Assembly: GCF_000157915.1 (NCBI RefSeq)
Contig: NZ_EQ973643.1
Span: 156,173-189,633 of the forward strand
From: Phocaeicola coprophilus DSM 18228 = JCM 13818
Lineage (GTDB): Bacteria > Bacteroidota > Bacteroidia > Bacteroidales > Bacteroidaceae
DNA length: 33,461 nt
Reading direction: 5' to 3'
In this document: piece by piece, positions 6,896 to 15,604 of the stretch
Layout of the letters: every line of letters begins with the position of its first letter
Numbering within the stretch: the stretch's first letter is position 1
Program-made: the position numbers and the translations under genes
The notes under the pieces: generated by a model
The model's database searches: none
Seen by the model: the letters and a program-made list of their open reading frames with translations, nothing else
What the model was told of the DNA's origin: nothing

Positions 6896-8590
6896 TCAGG
6901 CTTTCTTTTCTTTTACGTCACAATGGGCTTCTACCACATTCACTACATAATCACCCAGCTTTTCACACTCGGTAATCAGATCCATGTAGTGTACGCCCAT
7001 CTGGTAATCGTATTTCTTATCGTTTACGTCAATTACATTCTGGTTCTTGAGACGGTTCCGGTAATTGTTGATTTCCGTTTCAATGTTGAATGACTTATTA
7101 ACATCCTCACTGTGGTGTACATCTTCAACCAGTGCAATCATCTGTTTCAGCGCCTCATCGGTCAGATGGAACATTTCATGGATATGCTCATACTGCCCCT
7201 GGGTAAAGTCTTCGCTGCCCCGGCGCTTACGGTTGATGGTACGGGCCAGATTGTAGCAGCTGTCACCAATGCTTTCGATCTCCGTTACTTCCCGGAGCAT
7301 TCCCCGAATCTGTAACTTACTTTCCGAACTCAGACGTCCCTCGGAAACCTGATTCAGGTAATTGGCGATCTCCACTTCCATATTGTCGCTGATATTCTCA
7401 TACTTCTCAATGCGGCTGAACAGCTTGTTGAAAGCCGTTTCATCATCGGTATGCAGCAAATCAGTTACCATCCGGAACATACGGCGGATACGCTCCGCAA
7501 AAAGATTGATTTCTTTCCGTGCCTGCAGGATGGAAAGTTCTGCAGTAGAAAGCATACCGCCTGTAATGAACTGCAAACGGTATTCTTCTTCCTGTTCTTT
7601 CTGAGGAAGCAGCTTGCAGACTGTCTTTTCAATGGGTTTGACAAACCAGATAAGAATCAGCACATTGCAGACATTGAAACAGGTATGGAAAGCAGACAGT
7701 TTAAAGGATACGGCTACACCGCCGGCCTCATTGATATTCATAAAGTCGGAAATAATCCAGTCAACCATGCTCAGGAAAGGTTCAAACAGAAACAATACCC
7801 AGATCACACCGAAGACATTGAACATCAGGTGAGCCATCGCTGCCCGGCGGGCCTGTGTGTTGGCCGTAAGCGCTGCCAAATTGGCCGTAATGGTTGTTCC
7901 GATATTCTCTCCCAGTACCAGTGCCGCACCCAGTTCAAAACTGATCCAGCCATTGGCACACATGATCAGCGTAATAGCCATCGTAGCGGCCGAAGCCTGT
8001 ACAATCATGGTCAGAACGGTACCGATCAGGACGAAAAGCAGGACGGAGAAATATCCCATATCCGTATAGTTCTGGACAAAAGCCAGCATGTCAGGATTTG
8101 CACTCAGGTCGGGTGCATTGGTCTTCAACAGATTCAGACCCATGAATAAGAAAGCAAAACCGAAGATAAATTCCCCGACAGACTTGCGGGAGCTTTTTTG
8201 AGAGAAAAGAAGAGGAATGCCGACGGCAAGAAGAGGAAGAGACATGGCCGAGATATCGACCTTAAATCCGAGAGCGGAAATGATCCAGGCAGTCACCGTA
8301 GTACCGATGTTCGCTCCCATAATGACACCTATGGATTGGGACAGTGTCAGAAGACCGGCGTTGACGAAGCTGACAACCATGACCGTTGTCGCAGAAGAAG
8401 ACTGGATCAGGGCAGTAATCAGCATACCGGTCAGCACTCCGGTCACCCGATTGGTCGTCATAGCGGTTAGAATACTGCGAAGCCTGTCGCCCGCAAATTT
8501 TTGAAGTCCTTCACTCATGATTTTCATTCCGTAAAGGAAAAGTGCCAAAGATCCTAGCAGCTTTAAAAAATCATAAAAAGAATATTCCAT
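6896..8590 (-). CDS. Na+/phosphate symporter family protein with PhoU-like C-terminal domain
   Basis: A membrane carrier of the NptA/PNaS family, expected to bring in phosphate with Na+. The first ~310 residues are hydrophobic and carry the family's inverted repeat: QSSSATTVMVVSFV in the first half and VQASAATMAITLIM in the second; these Gln-Ser-rich stretches line the substrate site. Additional marks are GANIGTTVTAW and the repeat-mate GENIGTTITAN. Residues ~340-564 are hydrophilic and helical, with the PhoU-like pattern (ANYLNQVSEG, IGDSCYNLAR, LITECEKLGDYVVNV), probably regulating transport. 564 residues is normal for the fused form. The gene is convergent with the FKBP pair and divergent from the nucleoside kinase. 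Phosphate as substrate is a family inference. Confidence 0.9.
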   Translation of the reverse strand: MEYSFYDFLKLLGSLALFLYGMKIMSEGLQKFAGDRLRSILTAMTTNRVTGVLTGMLITALIQSSSATTVMVVSFVNAGLLTLSQSIGVIMGANIGTTVTAWIISALGFKVDISAMSLPLLAVGIPLLFSQKSSRKSVGEFIFGFAFLFMGLNLLKTNAPDLSANPDMLAFVQNYTDMGYFSVLLFVLIGTVLTMIVQASAATMAITLIMCANGWISFELGAALVLGENIGTTITANLAALTANTQARRAAMAHLMFNVFGVIWVLFLFEPFLSMVDWIISDFMNINEAGGVAVSFKLSAFHTCFNVCNVLILIWFVKPIEKTVCKLLPQKEQEEEYRLQFITGGMLSTAELSILQARKEINLFAERIRRMFRMVTDLLHTDDETAFNKLFSRIEKYENISDNMEVEIANYLNQVSEGRLSSESKLQIRGMLREVTEIESIGDSCYNLARTINRKRRGSEDFTQGQYEHIHEMFHLTDEALKQMIALVEDVHHSEDVNKSFNIETEINNYRNRLKNQNVIDVNDKKYDYQMGVHYMDLITECEKLGDYVVNVVEAHCDVKEKKA

Positions 8591-8681
8591 TTGAATTTAA
8601 TTAATCGGGAACAGGCTTTTAATTATTTAATTGAGTAAATTAACCGCCGATTCACTCGCGTTAGTAATATATGTTACAATT

Positions 8682-10346
8682 ATGCTACAAATATATTGCA
8701 AAAATAACAATTCCACAAAAGATTTTGCCGAAGGCAGCTCACTTTTGGATATTTATAAAGGTTTTAATCTGCAAATGCCGTACGGACCGGTCAGTGCAAA
8801 AGTCAACAACAAAGTGGAAAGCCTTGATTTCCGGGTTTATTACAATAAAGATATTGAGTTTCTGGACATCACCAGCCCGTCAGGTATGCGTACCTATGTC
8901 CGCTCACTCTGCTTCATTCTGGTAAAGGCTGTAGAAGAGCTTTATCCCACCGGAAGCATCTCTCTGGAACATCCGGTATCCAAAGGTTACTTCTGTGACC
9001 TGCATATCGGACGGCCGGTCAAACTGGAAGACGTCAGTGCCATCAAACAACGGATGCAGGAACTAATAGCCGAAGACATACCGTTCCAGCGTATCGAATG
9101 CCACACAGAAAAGGTGGTGCATCTGTTCCGTGAACGGGGCATGACAGACAAGGCTCAGTTACTGGAGACTTCAGGACAACTCTACTCTTATTACAACCGT
9201 CTGGGAGACACCGTCGACTATTATTACGGCAGTCTGGTGCCCAGCACAGGGTATATCCGTCTGTTTGACATCGTGAAATATTATGACGGACTGCTCCTGC
9301 GCATTCCCAACCGGCAGAATCCGGACCATCTGGAAGATGTGGTCAAACAGGAGAAAATGCTGGAAGTATTTCAGGAATATCACCGCTGGAACCAGATCAT
9401 GGGATTAAGCACGGTAGGCGATTTCAATACGGCCTGCAATGACGGGCATGCCACCGATCTCATCAACCTGTCGGAAGCTCTGCAGGAAAAGAAAATAGCC
9501 CGCATTGCCGATGAAATCACCAACCGGGGAGAAAACGGAGAACGCGTGAAGCTGGTACTGATCTCGGGACCTTCTTCTTCAGGAAAGACTACCTTCAGCA
9601 AACGCCTCAGCATTCAGCTGATGACTAACGGGCTGAAGCCTTATCCGATTTCACTGGATGATTATTTCGTGAACCGCGAAGATACCCCGCTGGATGAAAA
9701 CGGACAGCATGATTTCGAATCTCTGTATGCCCTGGATCTGCCCTTCTTCGAAAACCAGCTGAAAGAGCTGATTGCCGGAAAGGAAATTGAACTTCCCCGG
9801 TTTAATTTTACAACCGGAAAGCGGGAATTCAGCGGAAAGAAGCTGCGCATTGACGAACATACCATTTTGATTCTGGAAGGAATCCATGCCCTGAATCCGG
9901 CACTGACTCCCAATATTCCGGCCGAAAACAAATACAAGATCTATGTTTCAGCGCTGACAACAATCCTGCTGGACCGCCACAACTATATTCCGACCACCGA
10001 CAACCGCCTGCTGAGAAGAATCATACGCGATGCCAAGTACCGGAATTATTCGGCCACCCAGACCATCGCACGCTGGCCAAGCGTACGGGCCGGAGAAGAC
10101 AAATGGATCTTCCCGTATCAGGAAAATGCGGATGCCATGTTCAACTCGGCCCTGCTGTTTGAACTGGCTGTGCTGAAGGATTATGTGGAGCCTATTCTGA
10201 GAAAAGTTCCCAACAACTGTCCGGAATATTCGGAAGCTCACCGCCTGTTACGCTTTCTGGCTTACTTCGTTTCCGTTCCTGACAAAGAAATTCCCCCGAC
10301 TTCCCTCCTGCGTGAATTCCTGGGAGGAAGCAGTTTCCAATACTGA
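8682..10346 (+). CDS. Uridine kinase-like nucleoside kinase with ThrRS-like N-terminal domains
   Basis: The C-terminal half is a phosphoribulokinase/uridine-kinase P-loop domain: LISGPSSSGKTTFSKRL (Walker A, near residue 295), SLDDYFVNRE, and LILEGIHALNP. The N-terminal half resembles the non-catalytic front of threonyl-tRNA synthetase: residues ~1-60 look like a TGS/ubiquitin-like domain (DFAEGSSLLDIYK, the start of a TGS fold), and ~65-200 like the second additional domain (HPVSKGYFCDLHIG, CHTEKVVHLFRERG). This fusion is known in Bacteroidetes, Firmicutes and others, usually annotated nucleoside or uridine kinase; its exact substrate is unclear. I start at 8682 (MLQIYCKN) because this begins directly at the TGS-like strand; an alternative TTG at 8631 would add 17 residues of no clear origin. 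A terminator follows the stop codon. Confidence 0.87.
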   Translation: MLQIYCKNNNSTKDFAEGSSLLDIYKGFNLQMPYGPVSAKVNNKVESLDFRVYYNKDIEFLDITSPSGMRTYVRSLCFILVKAVEELYPTGSISLEHPVSKGYFCDLHIGRPVKLEDVSAIKQRMQELIAEDIPFQRIECHTEKVVHLFRERGMTDKAQLLETSGQLYSYYNRLGDTVDYYYGSLVPSTGYIRLFDIVKYYDGLLLRIPNRQNPDHLEDVVKQEKMLEVFQEYHRWNQIMGLSTVGDFNTACNDGHATDLINLSEALQEKKIARIADEITNRGENGERVKLVLISGPSSSGKTTFSKRLSIQLMTNGLKPYPISLDDYFVNREDTPLDENGQHDFESLYALDLPFFENQLKELIAGKEIELPRFNFTTGKREFSGKKLRIDEHTILILEGIHALNPALTPNIPAENKYKIYVSALTTILLDRHNYIPTTDNRLLRRIIRDAKYRNYSATQTIARWPSVRAGEDKWIFPYQENADAMFNSALLFELAVLKDYVEPILRKVPNNCPEYSEAHRLLRFLAYFVSVPDKEIPPTSLLREFLGGSSFQY

Positions 10347-10352
10347 CCGTAC

Positions 10353-10405
10353 AAGCCTGCATGGAAGATCCCCTGCTACCTGACAAGGGGTTCCATGCAG
10401 GCTTT
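10353..10405 (+). terminator. Intrinsic terminator after the nucleoside kinase
   Basis: Stem AAGCCTGCATGGAA paired with TTCCATGCAGGCTT, with an inner CCCCT/AGGGG pair, followed by a short T run. It separates the kinase from rpoN. Confidence 0.75.
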
Positions 10406-10452
10406 ATCCTGTAATTTCTGTCTGCATCATTCTTCTTTCTTCATTAATTTAC

Positions 10453-10460
10453 TATTTTTG
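10453..10460 (+). promoter_or_regulatory. -7 element for rpoN
   Basis: TATTTTTG matches TAnnTTTG, 30 bases upstream of the rpoN start and after the kinase terminator. No clear -33 TTTG. Confidence 0.5.
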
Positions 10461-10489
10461 CAACTGGAATCAATAGATATACTGGTTAT

Positions 10490-11968
10490 ATGACACAATA
10501 CTCTCGTCAGGTACAGACACAGGCACAGCAACAAGTGCAGACCCTGTCACCACAACAAATTCTGGTTGTAAAACTTCTGGAGCTTCCCACACTTGAACTG
10601 GAAGAACGGATTCATTCGGAATTGCTGGACAATCCGGCATTGGAAGAAGGCAAGGAACCGTCTGAAGATCACGAAGACCATGAAGATAATTTTGCAACGG
10701 ACGAAGACGGGGAACCCAACAGCGATTACGGCGAAGACCTGTCGCTAGGGGATTACCGGACGGAAGATGACATTCCAGACTATAAACTTCAGGAAAACAA
10801 CCGTTCCAAAGGAGAAACGCCGGAAGAGATTCCTTTTTCGGACAATGTTTCGTTTTATGAAACCCTGAAGGAGCAGCTTGACATGCAGGATCTTACCCCG
10901 GAAGAGAAACAGCTGGGAGAATATCTTATCGGATCACTGGACGATGACGGTCTGTTGCGCAAAAGTACCGAATCACTGATGGATGAACTGGCTATTTATC
11001 AGGGCATCTATACTTCACCGGAACAACTGGAACACGTATTGTCCATCATTCAGGACTTTGATCCTGCCGGAATCGGAGCACGCAGCCTGCAGGAATGTCT
11101 GCTGCTGCAAATTCAGCGCAAGGAGAACTCGCCGCTGAAACAGATTGAACTGGATATCATTGGCAAGTGCTGCGACGAGTTTACCAGAAAAAACAAAGAT
11201 AAAATCATCCAGAAACTGGGTATCACCGAAGAACAGTACAATGCAGCTACGGCTGAACTGACCAAGCTGAACCCGCGTCCGGGAAGTTCTCTGGGAGAAA
11301 CGATCGGCAAGAACCTCCAGCAAATCATTCCGGACTTTATCGTTGACACCGAAGATGACGGTACCGTAACCCTGACGCTCAACAACCGGAACGTACCGGA
11401 GCTTCGCCTGAGCCGGGAGTTTACGGAAATGCTGGACGAACATACGCGCAACAAAGCAAACCAGAGCAAGGAGTCGAAGGATGCACTGATGTTCCTGAAA
11501 CAGAAAGTGGATGCGGCACAAGGATTTATCAATGCTGTCAAACAGCGTCAGCAGACCTTGCTCAGCACCATGCAGGCCATCATAGACCTGCAGCTTCCGT
11601 TCTTTCAGGACGGAGATGAATCCCGTCTCCGCCCCATGATTCTGAAGGATGTGGCCGAACGTGCCAAACTGGATATCTCAACAGTGTCCCGCGTCAGCAA
11701 CAGCAAATACGTGCAGACCAATTTCGGAATATATCCGCTGAAGTTCTTCTTCAGTGACGGTTATACGACCGAAAGCGGAGAAGAACTCTCCGTGCGGGAA
11801 ATCAAGCGCATCCTGAAGGAATGCGTGGACAACGAGAACAAAGAGAAACCCTATACTGACGATGAACTGGCAGACATGCTGAAAGCCAAAGGATATCCGA
11901 TTGCCCGGCGCACCGTGGCCAAGTATCGCCAGCAGCTGAATATTCCCGTAGCAAGACTTAGAAGATGA
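10490..11968 (+). CDS. rpoN: RNA polymerase sigma-54 factor
   Basis: Sigma-54 directs RNA polymerase to -24/-12 promoters that need an ATP-driven activator. The three regions are in order: the Gln/Leu-rich activator-interaction region I at the N-terminus (QTQAQQQVQTLSPQQ, LLELPTLELEERI, LDNPALEE), an acidic region II (residues ~55-115, rich in Asp/Glu), and the core-binding and DNA-binding region III. Region III has FDPAGIGARSLQECLLLQ, the helix-turn-helix DVAERAKLDISTVSRVSNSKYVQT, and the RpoN box ARRTVAKYR near residue 475. Length 492 is normal. It is likely the first gene of the run with the PAP2-like protein, whose ATG begins one base after this stop. No sigma-54 activator gene is present in the window, so its regulon cannot be seen. 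Confidence 0.97.
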   Translation: MTQYSRQVQTQAQQQVQTLSPQQILVVKLLELPTLELEERIHSELLDNPALEEGKEPSEDHEDHEDNFATDEDGEPNSDYGEDLSLGDYRTEDDIPDYKLQENNRSKGETPEEIPFSDNVSFYETLKEQLDMQDLTPEEKQLGEYLIGSLDDDGLLRKSTESLMDELAIYQGIYTSPEQLEHVLSIIQDFDPAGIGARSLQECLLLQIQRKENSPLKQIELDIIGKCCDEFTRKNKDKIIQKLGITEEQYNAATAELTKLNPRPGSSLGETIGKNLQQIIPDFIVDTEDDGTVTLTLNNRNVPELRLSREFTEMLDEHTRNKANQSKESKDALMFLKQKVDAAQGFINAVKQRQQTLLSTMQAIIDLQLPFFQDGDESRLRPMILKDVAERAKLDISTVSRVSNSKYVQTNFGIYPLKFFFSDGYTTESGEELSVREIKRILKECVDNENKEKPYTDDELADMLKAKGYPIARRTVAKYRQQLNIPVARLRR

Positions 11969-11969
11969 A

Positions 11970-12656
11970 ATGCTTATGGAAGGAACCAATATCCCTGATG
12001 AACTGACCTACCACGAACCGTCTCCACGCAGTAATACGGAACGGAGAGGAACCTTATTCATGACGGCACGTGTCGTTTCAACAATCTTCACGCCGTTCAT
12101 GGTTCCCTTTATTGCGTTTTTCCTGCTCTTCTTTTTCACTTACCTGCGCATCATGCCCCTGCAATACAAACTGACGGTTCTGGCGCTGGTTTACTGTTTT
12201 ACCATTCTGCTCCCGATGCTGGGCATCTATCTTTTTCAGAAAATCAACGGATGGGGCATTCATGGACTCAGCAACCGCAAGCAACGCTTTGTCCCTTACG
12301 GACTGACCTTATTAAGTTATCTTGGCTGCTATCTCACGATGTACCGGATCCACCTCCCCCGCTACATGTGCGGAATCATTCTGGCCACCATGATCTGCAT
12401 GATCATCTGCAGCCTGATCAATTTCCGACTGAAAATCAGTACACACATGGCCAGCAGCGGCATGATGGTCGGCGGTCTGCTGTCCTACAGTTTCATTTTC
12501 CAGTTTAATCCCGTAGGCTGGCTCTGCTTCTTTATCCTGCTTTCCGGAATGCTGGGTTCCGCACGCATCATCCTGCGACAACATACTTTAAATGAAGTGG
12601 GCGGAGGTTTTTTAGTCGGATTGTTTTGTGGTGTCATCGGAATTTTGTTTATTTGA
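11970..12656 (+). CDS. Membrane protein, probably divergent PAP2 phosphatase superfamily
   Basis: The 228-residue protein has a ~30-residue cytoplasmic lead and then about six hydrophobic segments (for example near 32-60, 66-88, 108-125, 130-148, 160-190 and 205-228). Three segments could be worn versions of the PAP2 acid-phosphatase motifs: SNRKQRFVP (motif 1, K..R.P), STHMASSG (motif 2, in place of PSGH) and SARIILRQHTLNEVGGG (motif 3, normally SRxxxxxHxxxD). In the last the His is kept but the Asp is Glu. If active, it would dephosphorylate a lipid such as undecaprenyl diphosphate at the membrane; the altered motif 2 makes activity uncertain. It begins one base after the rpoN stop, so it is probably co-transcribed, and gcvH follows after 33 bases. 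Overall confidence in a membrane protein is high, in PAP2 moderate. Confidence 0.6.
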   Translation: MLMEGTNIPDELTYHEPSPRSNTERRGTLFMTARVVSTIFTPFMVPFIAFFLLFFFTYLRIMPLQYKLTVLALVYCFTILLPMLGIYLFQKINGWGIHGLSNRKQRFVPYGLTLLSYLGCYLTMYRIHLPRYMCGIILATMICMIICSLINFRLKISTHMASSGMMVGGLLSYSFIFQFNPVGWLCFFILLSGMLGSARIILRQHTLNEVGGGFLVGLFCGVIGILFI

Positions 12657-12689
12657 AACATCTAATATTAACCCTTAAATAATAGAATT

Positions 12690-13070
12690 ATGAATTTCCC
12701 AACAAATGTAAAGTACACAAGCGAACATGAATGGATACGCCTGGAAGGCGAAGAAGCCTACGTAGGTATTACAGATTATGCACAGGATCAGCTGGGTGAC
12801 ATCGTCTTTGTAGATGTTACAACAGAAGGCGAAACCCTGGAAGCAGGAGAGGTTTTCGGAACTATTGAAGTAGTAAAGACCGTTTCCGATCTGTTCCTTC
12901 CTGTCGGTGGTGAAATTCTGGAAGTAAATCCTGAACTGGAAGAACACCCGGAACTGGTCAACCAGGATCCTTACGGAAAAGGCTGGCTGGTACGTATCCG
13001 TCCGACAGATGTTTCCGAAATGGATAAGCTGATGGACGCTGAAGCATACAAGCAGATTATCAATGAATAA
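12690..13070 (+). CDS. gcvH: Glycine cleavage system H protein
   Basis: The H protein is the lipoyl-bearing shuttle that carries the aminomethyl group between the P, T and L proteins of the glycine cleavage system. The 126-residue length and the order of motifs fit well: KYTSEHEWIRLEG at the start, VGITDYAQDQLGDIVFVD, then the lipoylated lysine Lys63 in GTIEVVKTVSDL, and the end PYGKGWLVRIRPTDVSE. It sits between the PAP2-like gene and purE on the same strand with short gaps, so likely one operon. gcvP, gcvT and lpd are not in the window. The pairing with purE is common in Bacteroidales and probably reflects supply of one-carbon units for purines. Confidence 0.97.
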   Translation: MNFPTNVKYTSEHEWIRLEGEEAYVGITDYAQDQLGDIVFVDVTTEGETLEAGEVFGTIEVVKTVSDLFLPVGGEILEVNPELEEHPELVNQDPYGKGWLVRIRPTDVSEMDKLMDAEAYKQIINE

Positions 13071-13091
13071 CTCAAAAACTAATAAAAACGA

Positions 13092-13601
13092 ATGAAACCA
13101 ATTGTAAGTATTATTATGGGCAGTACCTCCGACCTTCCCGTGATGGAAAAAGCGGCCAAACTGCTTGACGAAATGCAAGTACCTTTTGAAATGAATGCTC
13201 TTTCAGCCCACCGTACACCGGCTGAAGTTGAGAAATTCGCCAAGGAAGCTGCAGGACGGGGCATCAAGGTCATCATTGCTGCTGCCGGAATGGCTGCTGC
13301 ATTGCCCGGAGTCATTGCTGCCAATACAACACTTCCCGTGATCGGAGTACCGGTTAAAGGTTCTGTGCTGGACGGTGTGGATGCTCTTTATTCCATCATC
13401 CAGATGCCTCCCGGAATACCGGTAGCCACCGTAGCGATCAACGGTGCCATGAATGCTGCGATCCTGGCAGTACAGATGCTGGCCCTTGCTGACGAAACAC
13501 TGGCTACCAAGTTTGCAGCCTATAAAGAAAGCCTGAAAAACAAGATTGTGAAGGCTAATGAAGAACTGAAGGAAGTTAAATATACTTATAAGACCAATTA
13601 A
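13092..13601 (+). CDS. purE: 5-(carboxyamino)imidazole ribonucleotide mutase
   Basis: Class I PurE moves the carboxyl group of N5-CAIR to give CAIR in purine synthesis. The 169-residue protein shows the diagnostic motifs: GSTSDLPVMEKAA at the N-terminus, the active-site SAHRTP, AAGMAAALPGVIAANT, and PVIGVPVKGSVLDGVDAL. These fit the bacterial class I mutase rather than the class II carboxylase. It follows gcvH by 21 bases and overlaps ispG by one base (the A of the TAA stop starts the ATG), which implies translational coupling. The partner purK is not in the window. The start at 13092 is the only one that gives the full first strand. Confidence 0.97.
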   Translation: MKPIVSIIMGSTSDLPVMEKAAKLLDEMQVPFEMNALSAHRTPAEVEKFAKEAAGRGIKVIIAAAGMAAALPGVIAANTTLPVIGVPVKGSVLDGVDALYSIIQMPPGIPVATVAINGAMNAAILAVQMLALADETLATKFAAYKESLKNKIVKANEELKEVKYTYKTN

Positions 13602-15457
13602 TGGATTACTTCAACTATTCACGAAGACAGTCTAATGAAGTATATGTTGGCGCCACTCCTATGGGTGGCGCTAACCCTATACGCATCCAAAGTATGACCA
13701 ATACGGTCACTATGGATACCGAAGCCTGCATTGAACAGGCCAAACGCATTATCGATGCCGGTGGAGAATATGTCCGTCTGACGACTCAGGGAGTCAGAGA
13801 AGCCGAAAACCTGAAGAACATCAACGCCGGTCTGCGCGAACAGGGATACATGGCTCCCCTGGTTGCAGATGTTCACTTCAATCCCAAAGTGGCGGATGTA
13901 GCTGCCCTGTATGCCGAGAAGGTACGCATCAATCCGGGTAATTATGTGGATGCCGCACGCACCTTCAAGAAACTGGAATATACGGACGAAGAATATGCTC
14001 AGGAAATCCAGAAGATACGTGCCCGCTTCGTTCCTTTCCTGCAGATCTGCAAGGAGAATCATACGGCAATCCGCATCGGAGTGAACCACGGTTCTCTGTC
14101 AGACCGTATCATGTCCCGGTATGGAGATACTCCGGAAGGTATGGTAGAATCCTGCATGGAGTTTCTGCGTATCTGTGTCGACGAACAGTTCTCGGATGTT
14201 GTAATCTCCATCAAGGCCTCAAACACGGTTGTTATGGTCAAGACCGTACGATTGCTTGCCGAACAGATGGAAAAGGAAGGTATGGCCTTTCCCCTGCATT
14301 TGGGAGTAACGGAAGCCGGAGACGGCGAGGACGGCCGTATCAAATCGGCATTAGGTATCGGTGCCCTGTTGTCCGACGGACTGGGTGACACGATCCGTGT
14401 TTCATTGAGCGAAGCTCCGGAAGCAGAAATTCCCGTAGCCCGCAAATTGGTGGACTATATCATCGGACGGGAAGGACATCCTTATATCCCGGGAGCCGCA
14501 GCTCCTGAATTTGATTATCTCCACCCATCCCGCCGCCGTACCAAAGCTGTCGGCAACATCGGAGGGGATAATCTGCCGGTTGTCATTTCAGCCCGTCTGG
14601 AAGAGAATTTTGATGTTCAGGAACAGTTCAAGCCCGATTACTTCTATTGCGGCCAGGCGTTACCGCAGGAACGGCGTGCTGACATCGGTTACATCGTAGA
14701 TGCAACAGCCTGGAAAGGCGAAGAAAACACCTATCCGGCATTCAACTACCAGCAGTTCATGGAACTGCATCAGAGTCAGGCTCCGGTCAAATTCCTCTTC
14801 ATCCCTTACATGGCACTTACCGAAGAAGCCACAGCCTGTCTGCGGCAGCATCCGGAAGTGGTGGTGATTGCACAGAGCGTACATCCAAATCGTCTGGGCG
14901 AGCTCCGGGGACTGGTACATCAGATGATGGTTCAGGGTCTGGAAAATCCTGTTGTCTTCTTCCAGTTCTATCAGGAAAACAACCTGGAAGATCTGCAGAT
15001 CAAAGCAGCAGCCGACATGGGCGCCCTCATCTTCGACGGTTTCTGCGACGGTATTCTGATCTACAACCACGGGGAAAGCATCATGGATACCAAGATCGAT
15101 GAAACAGCCTTCGGAATCTTACAGGCAGGACGCATCCGTACCTCAAAGACTGAATATATTTCTTGTCCGGGTTGCGGACGTACACTGTATAACCTGGAAA
15201 GTACCATCGCACGCATCAAGGCGGCAACCTCTCATCTGAAAGGTCTCAAGATCGGTATCATGGGATGTATCGTAAACGGTCCGGGTGAAATGGCAGATGC
15301 TGACTATGGCTATGTCGGTGCCGGACGCGGCAAAATCAGCCTGTACAAGAAGAAAGAATGTATCGAGAAGAATATTCCGGAAGAACATGCCGTAGAGAAA
15401 CTTATTGAACTGATCAAAGCAAACGGTGACTATCACTCCGCAGACCGCTCCGTCTGA
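13601..15457 (+). CDS. ispG: 4-hydroxy-3-methylbut-2-enyl diphosphate synthase (long form)
   Basis: IspG (GcpE) reduces MEcPP to HMBPP in the MEP pathway of isoprenoid synthesis using a [4Fe-4S] cluster. The N-terminal TIM-barrel portion shows PIRIQSMTNTVTMDTEACIEQ, PLVADVHFNPKVA, KVRINPGNYVD and IRIGVNHGSLSDRI. The C-terminal cluster domain has CPGCGRTLYNLE and MGCIVNGPGEMADADYGYVGAG, which supply the three cluster cysteines. At 618 residues it is the long three-domain form with an extra domain of ~230 residues between barrel and cluster domain (about residues 290-520), as in Bacteroidetes, Chlamydiae and plants; short forms are about 360-400. It is translationally coupled to purE. The product feeds the isoprenoid chain that UppS (elsewhere in this window) extends. 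Confidence 0.97.
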   Translation: MDYFNYSRRQSNEVYVGATPMGGANPIRIQSMTNTVTMDTEACIEQAKRIIDAGGEYVRLTTQGVREAENLKNINAGLREQGYMAPLVADVHFNPKVADVAALYAEKVRINPGNYVDAARTFKKLEYTDEEYAQEIQKIRARFVPFLQICKENHTAIRIGVNHGSLSDRIMSRYGDTPEGMVESCMEFLRICVDEQFSDVVISIKASNTVVMVKTVRLLAEQMEKEGMAFPLHLGVTEAGDGEDGRIKSALGIGALLSDGLGDTIRVSLSEAPEAEIPVARKLVDYIIGREGHPYIPGAAAPEFDYLHPSRRRTKAVGNIGGDNLPVVISARLEENFDVQEQFKPDYFYCGQALPQERRADIGYIVDATAWKGEENTYPAFNYQQFMELHQSQAPVKFLFIPYMALTEEATACLRQHPEVVVIAQSVHPNRLGELRGLVHQMMVQGLENPVVFFQFYQENNLEDLQIKAAADMGALIFDGFCDGILIYNHGESIMDTKIDETAFGILQAGRIRTSKTEYISCPGCGRTLYNLESTIARIKAATSHLKGLKIGIMGCIVNGPGEMADADYGYVGAGRGKISLYKKKECIEKNIPEEHAVEKLIELIKANGDYHSADRSV

Positions 15458-15480
15458 AAAAGGAGGCCCGGTCCCGCTAT

Positions 15481-15547
15481 AAAAAAAGACTTCGGCCTTT
15501 GAAGGAAAACGTCGAAACGTTTCACTTCAAAGGCCGAAGTCTTTTTT
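15481..15547. terminator. Very long bidirectional terminator hairpin between ispG and S41 protease
   Basis: The left arm starts with seven A then GACTTCGGCCTTTGAAG and is matched exactly by CTTCAAAGGCCGAAGTC followed by six T. The inner part also pairs (AAACGT/ACGTTT), so the stem is around 28-30 bp with only a small internal mismatch and a tiny loop. The two genes converge on it. Confidence 0.85.
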
Positions 15548-15604
15548 AAAAAGCTCGAGGCCTTTCCGGCACCGCCTCATGAGAGCATTTTGGCCGGTTC
15601 AAGG

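Noticed and set aside
7451..8149. 232-residue open frame on the plus strand inside the Na/phosphate symporter gene
   Set aside because: Antisense shadow of a strong membrane-protein gene, with no signal, family motif or promoter.
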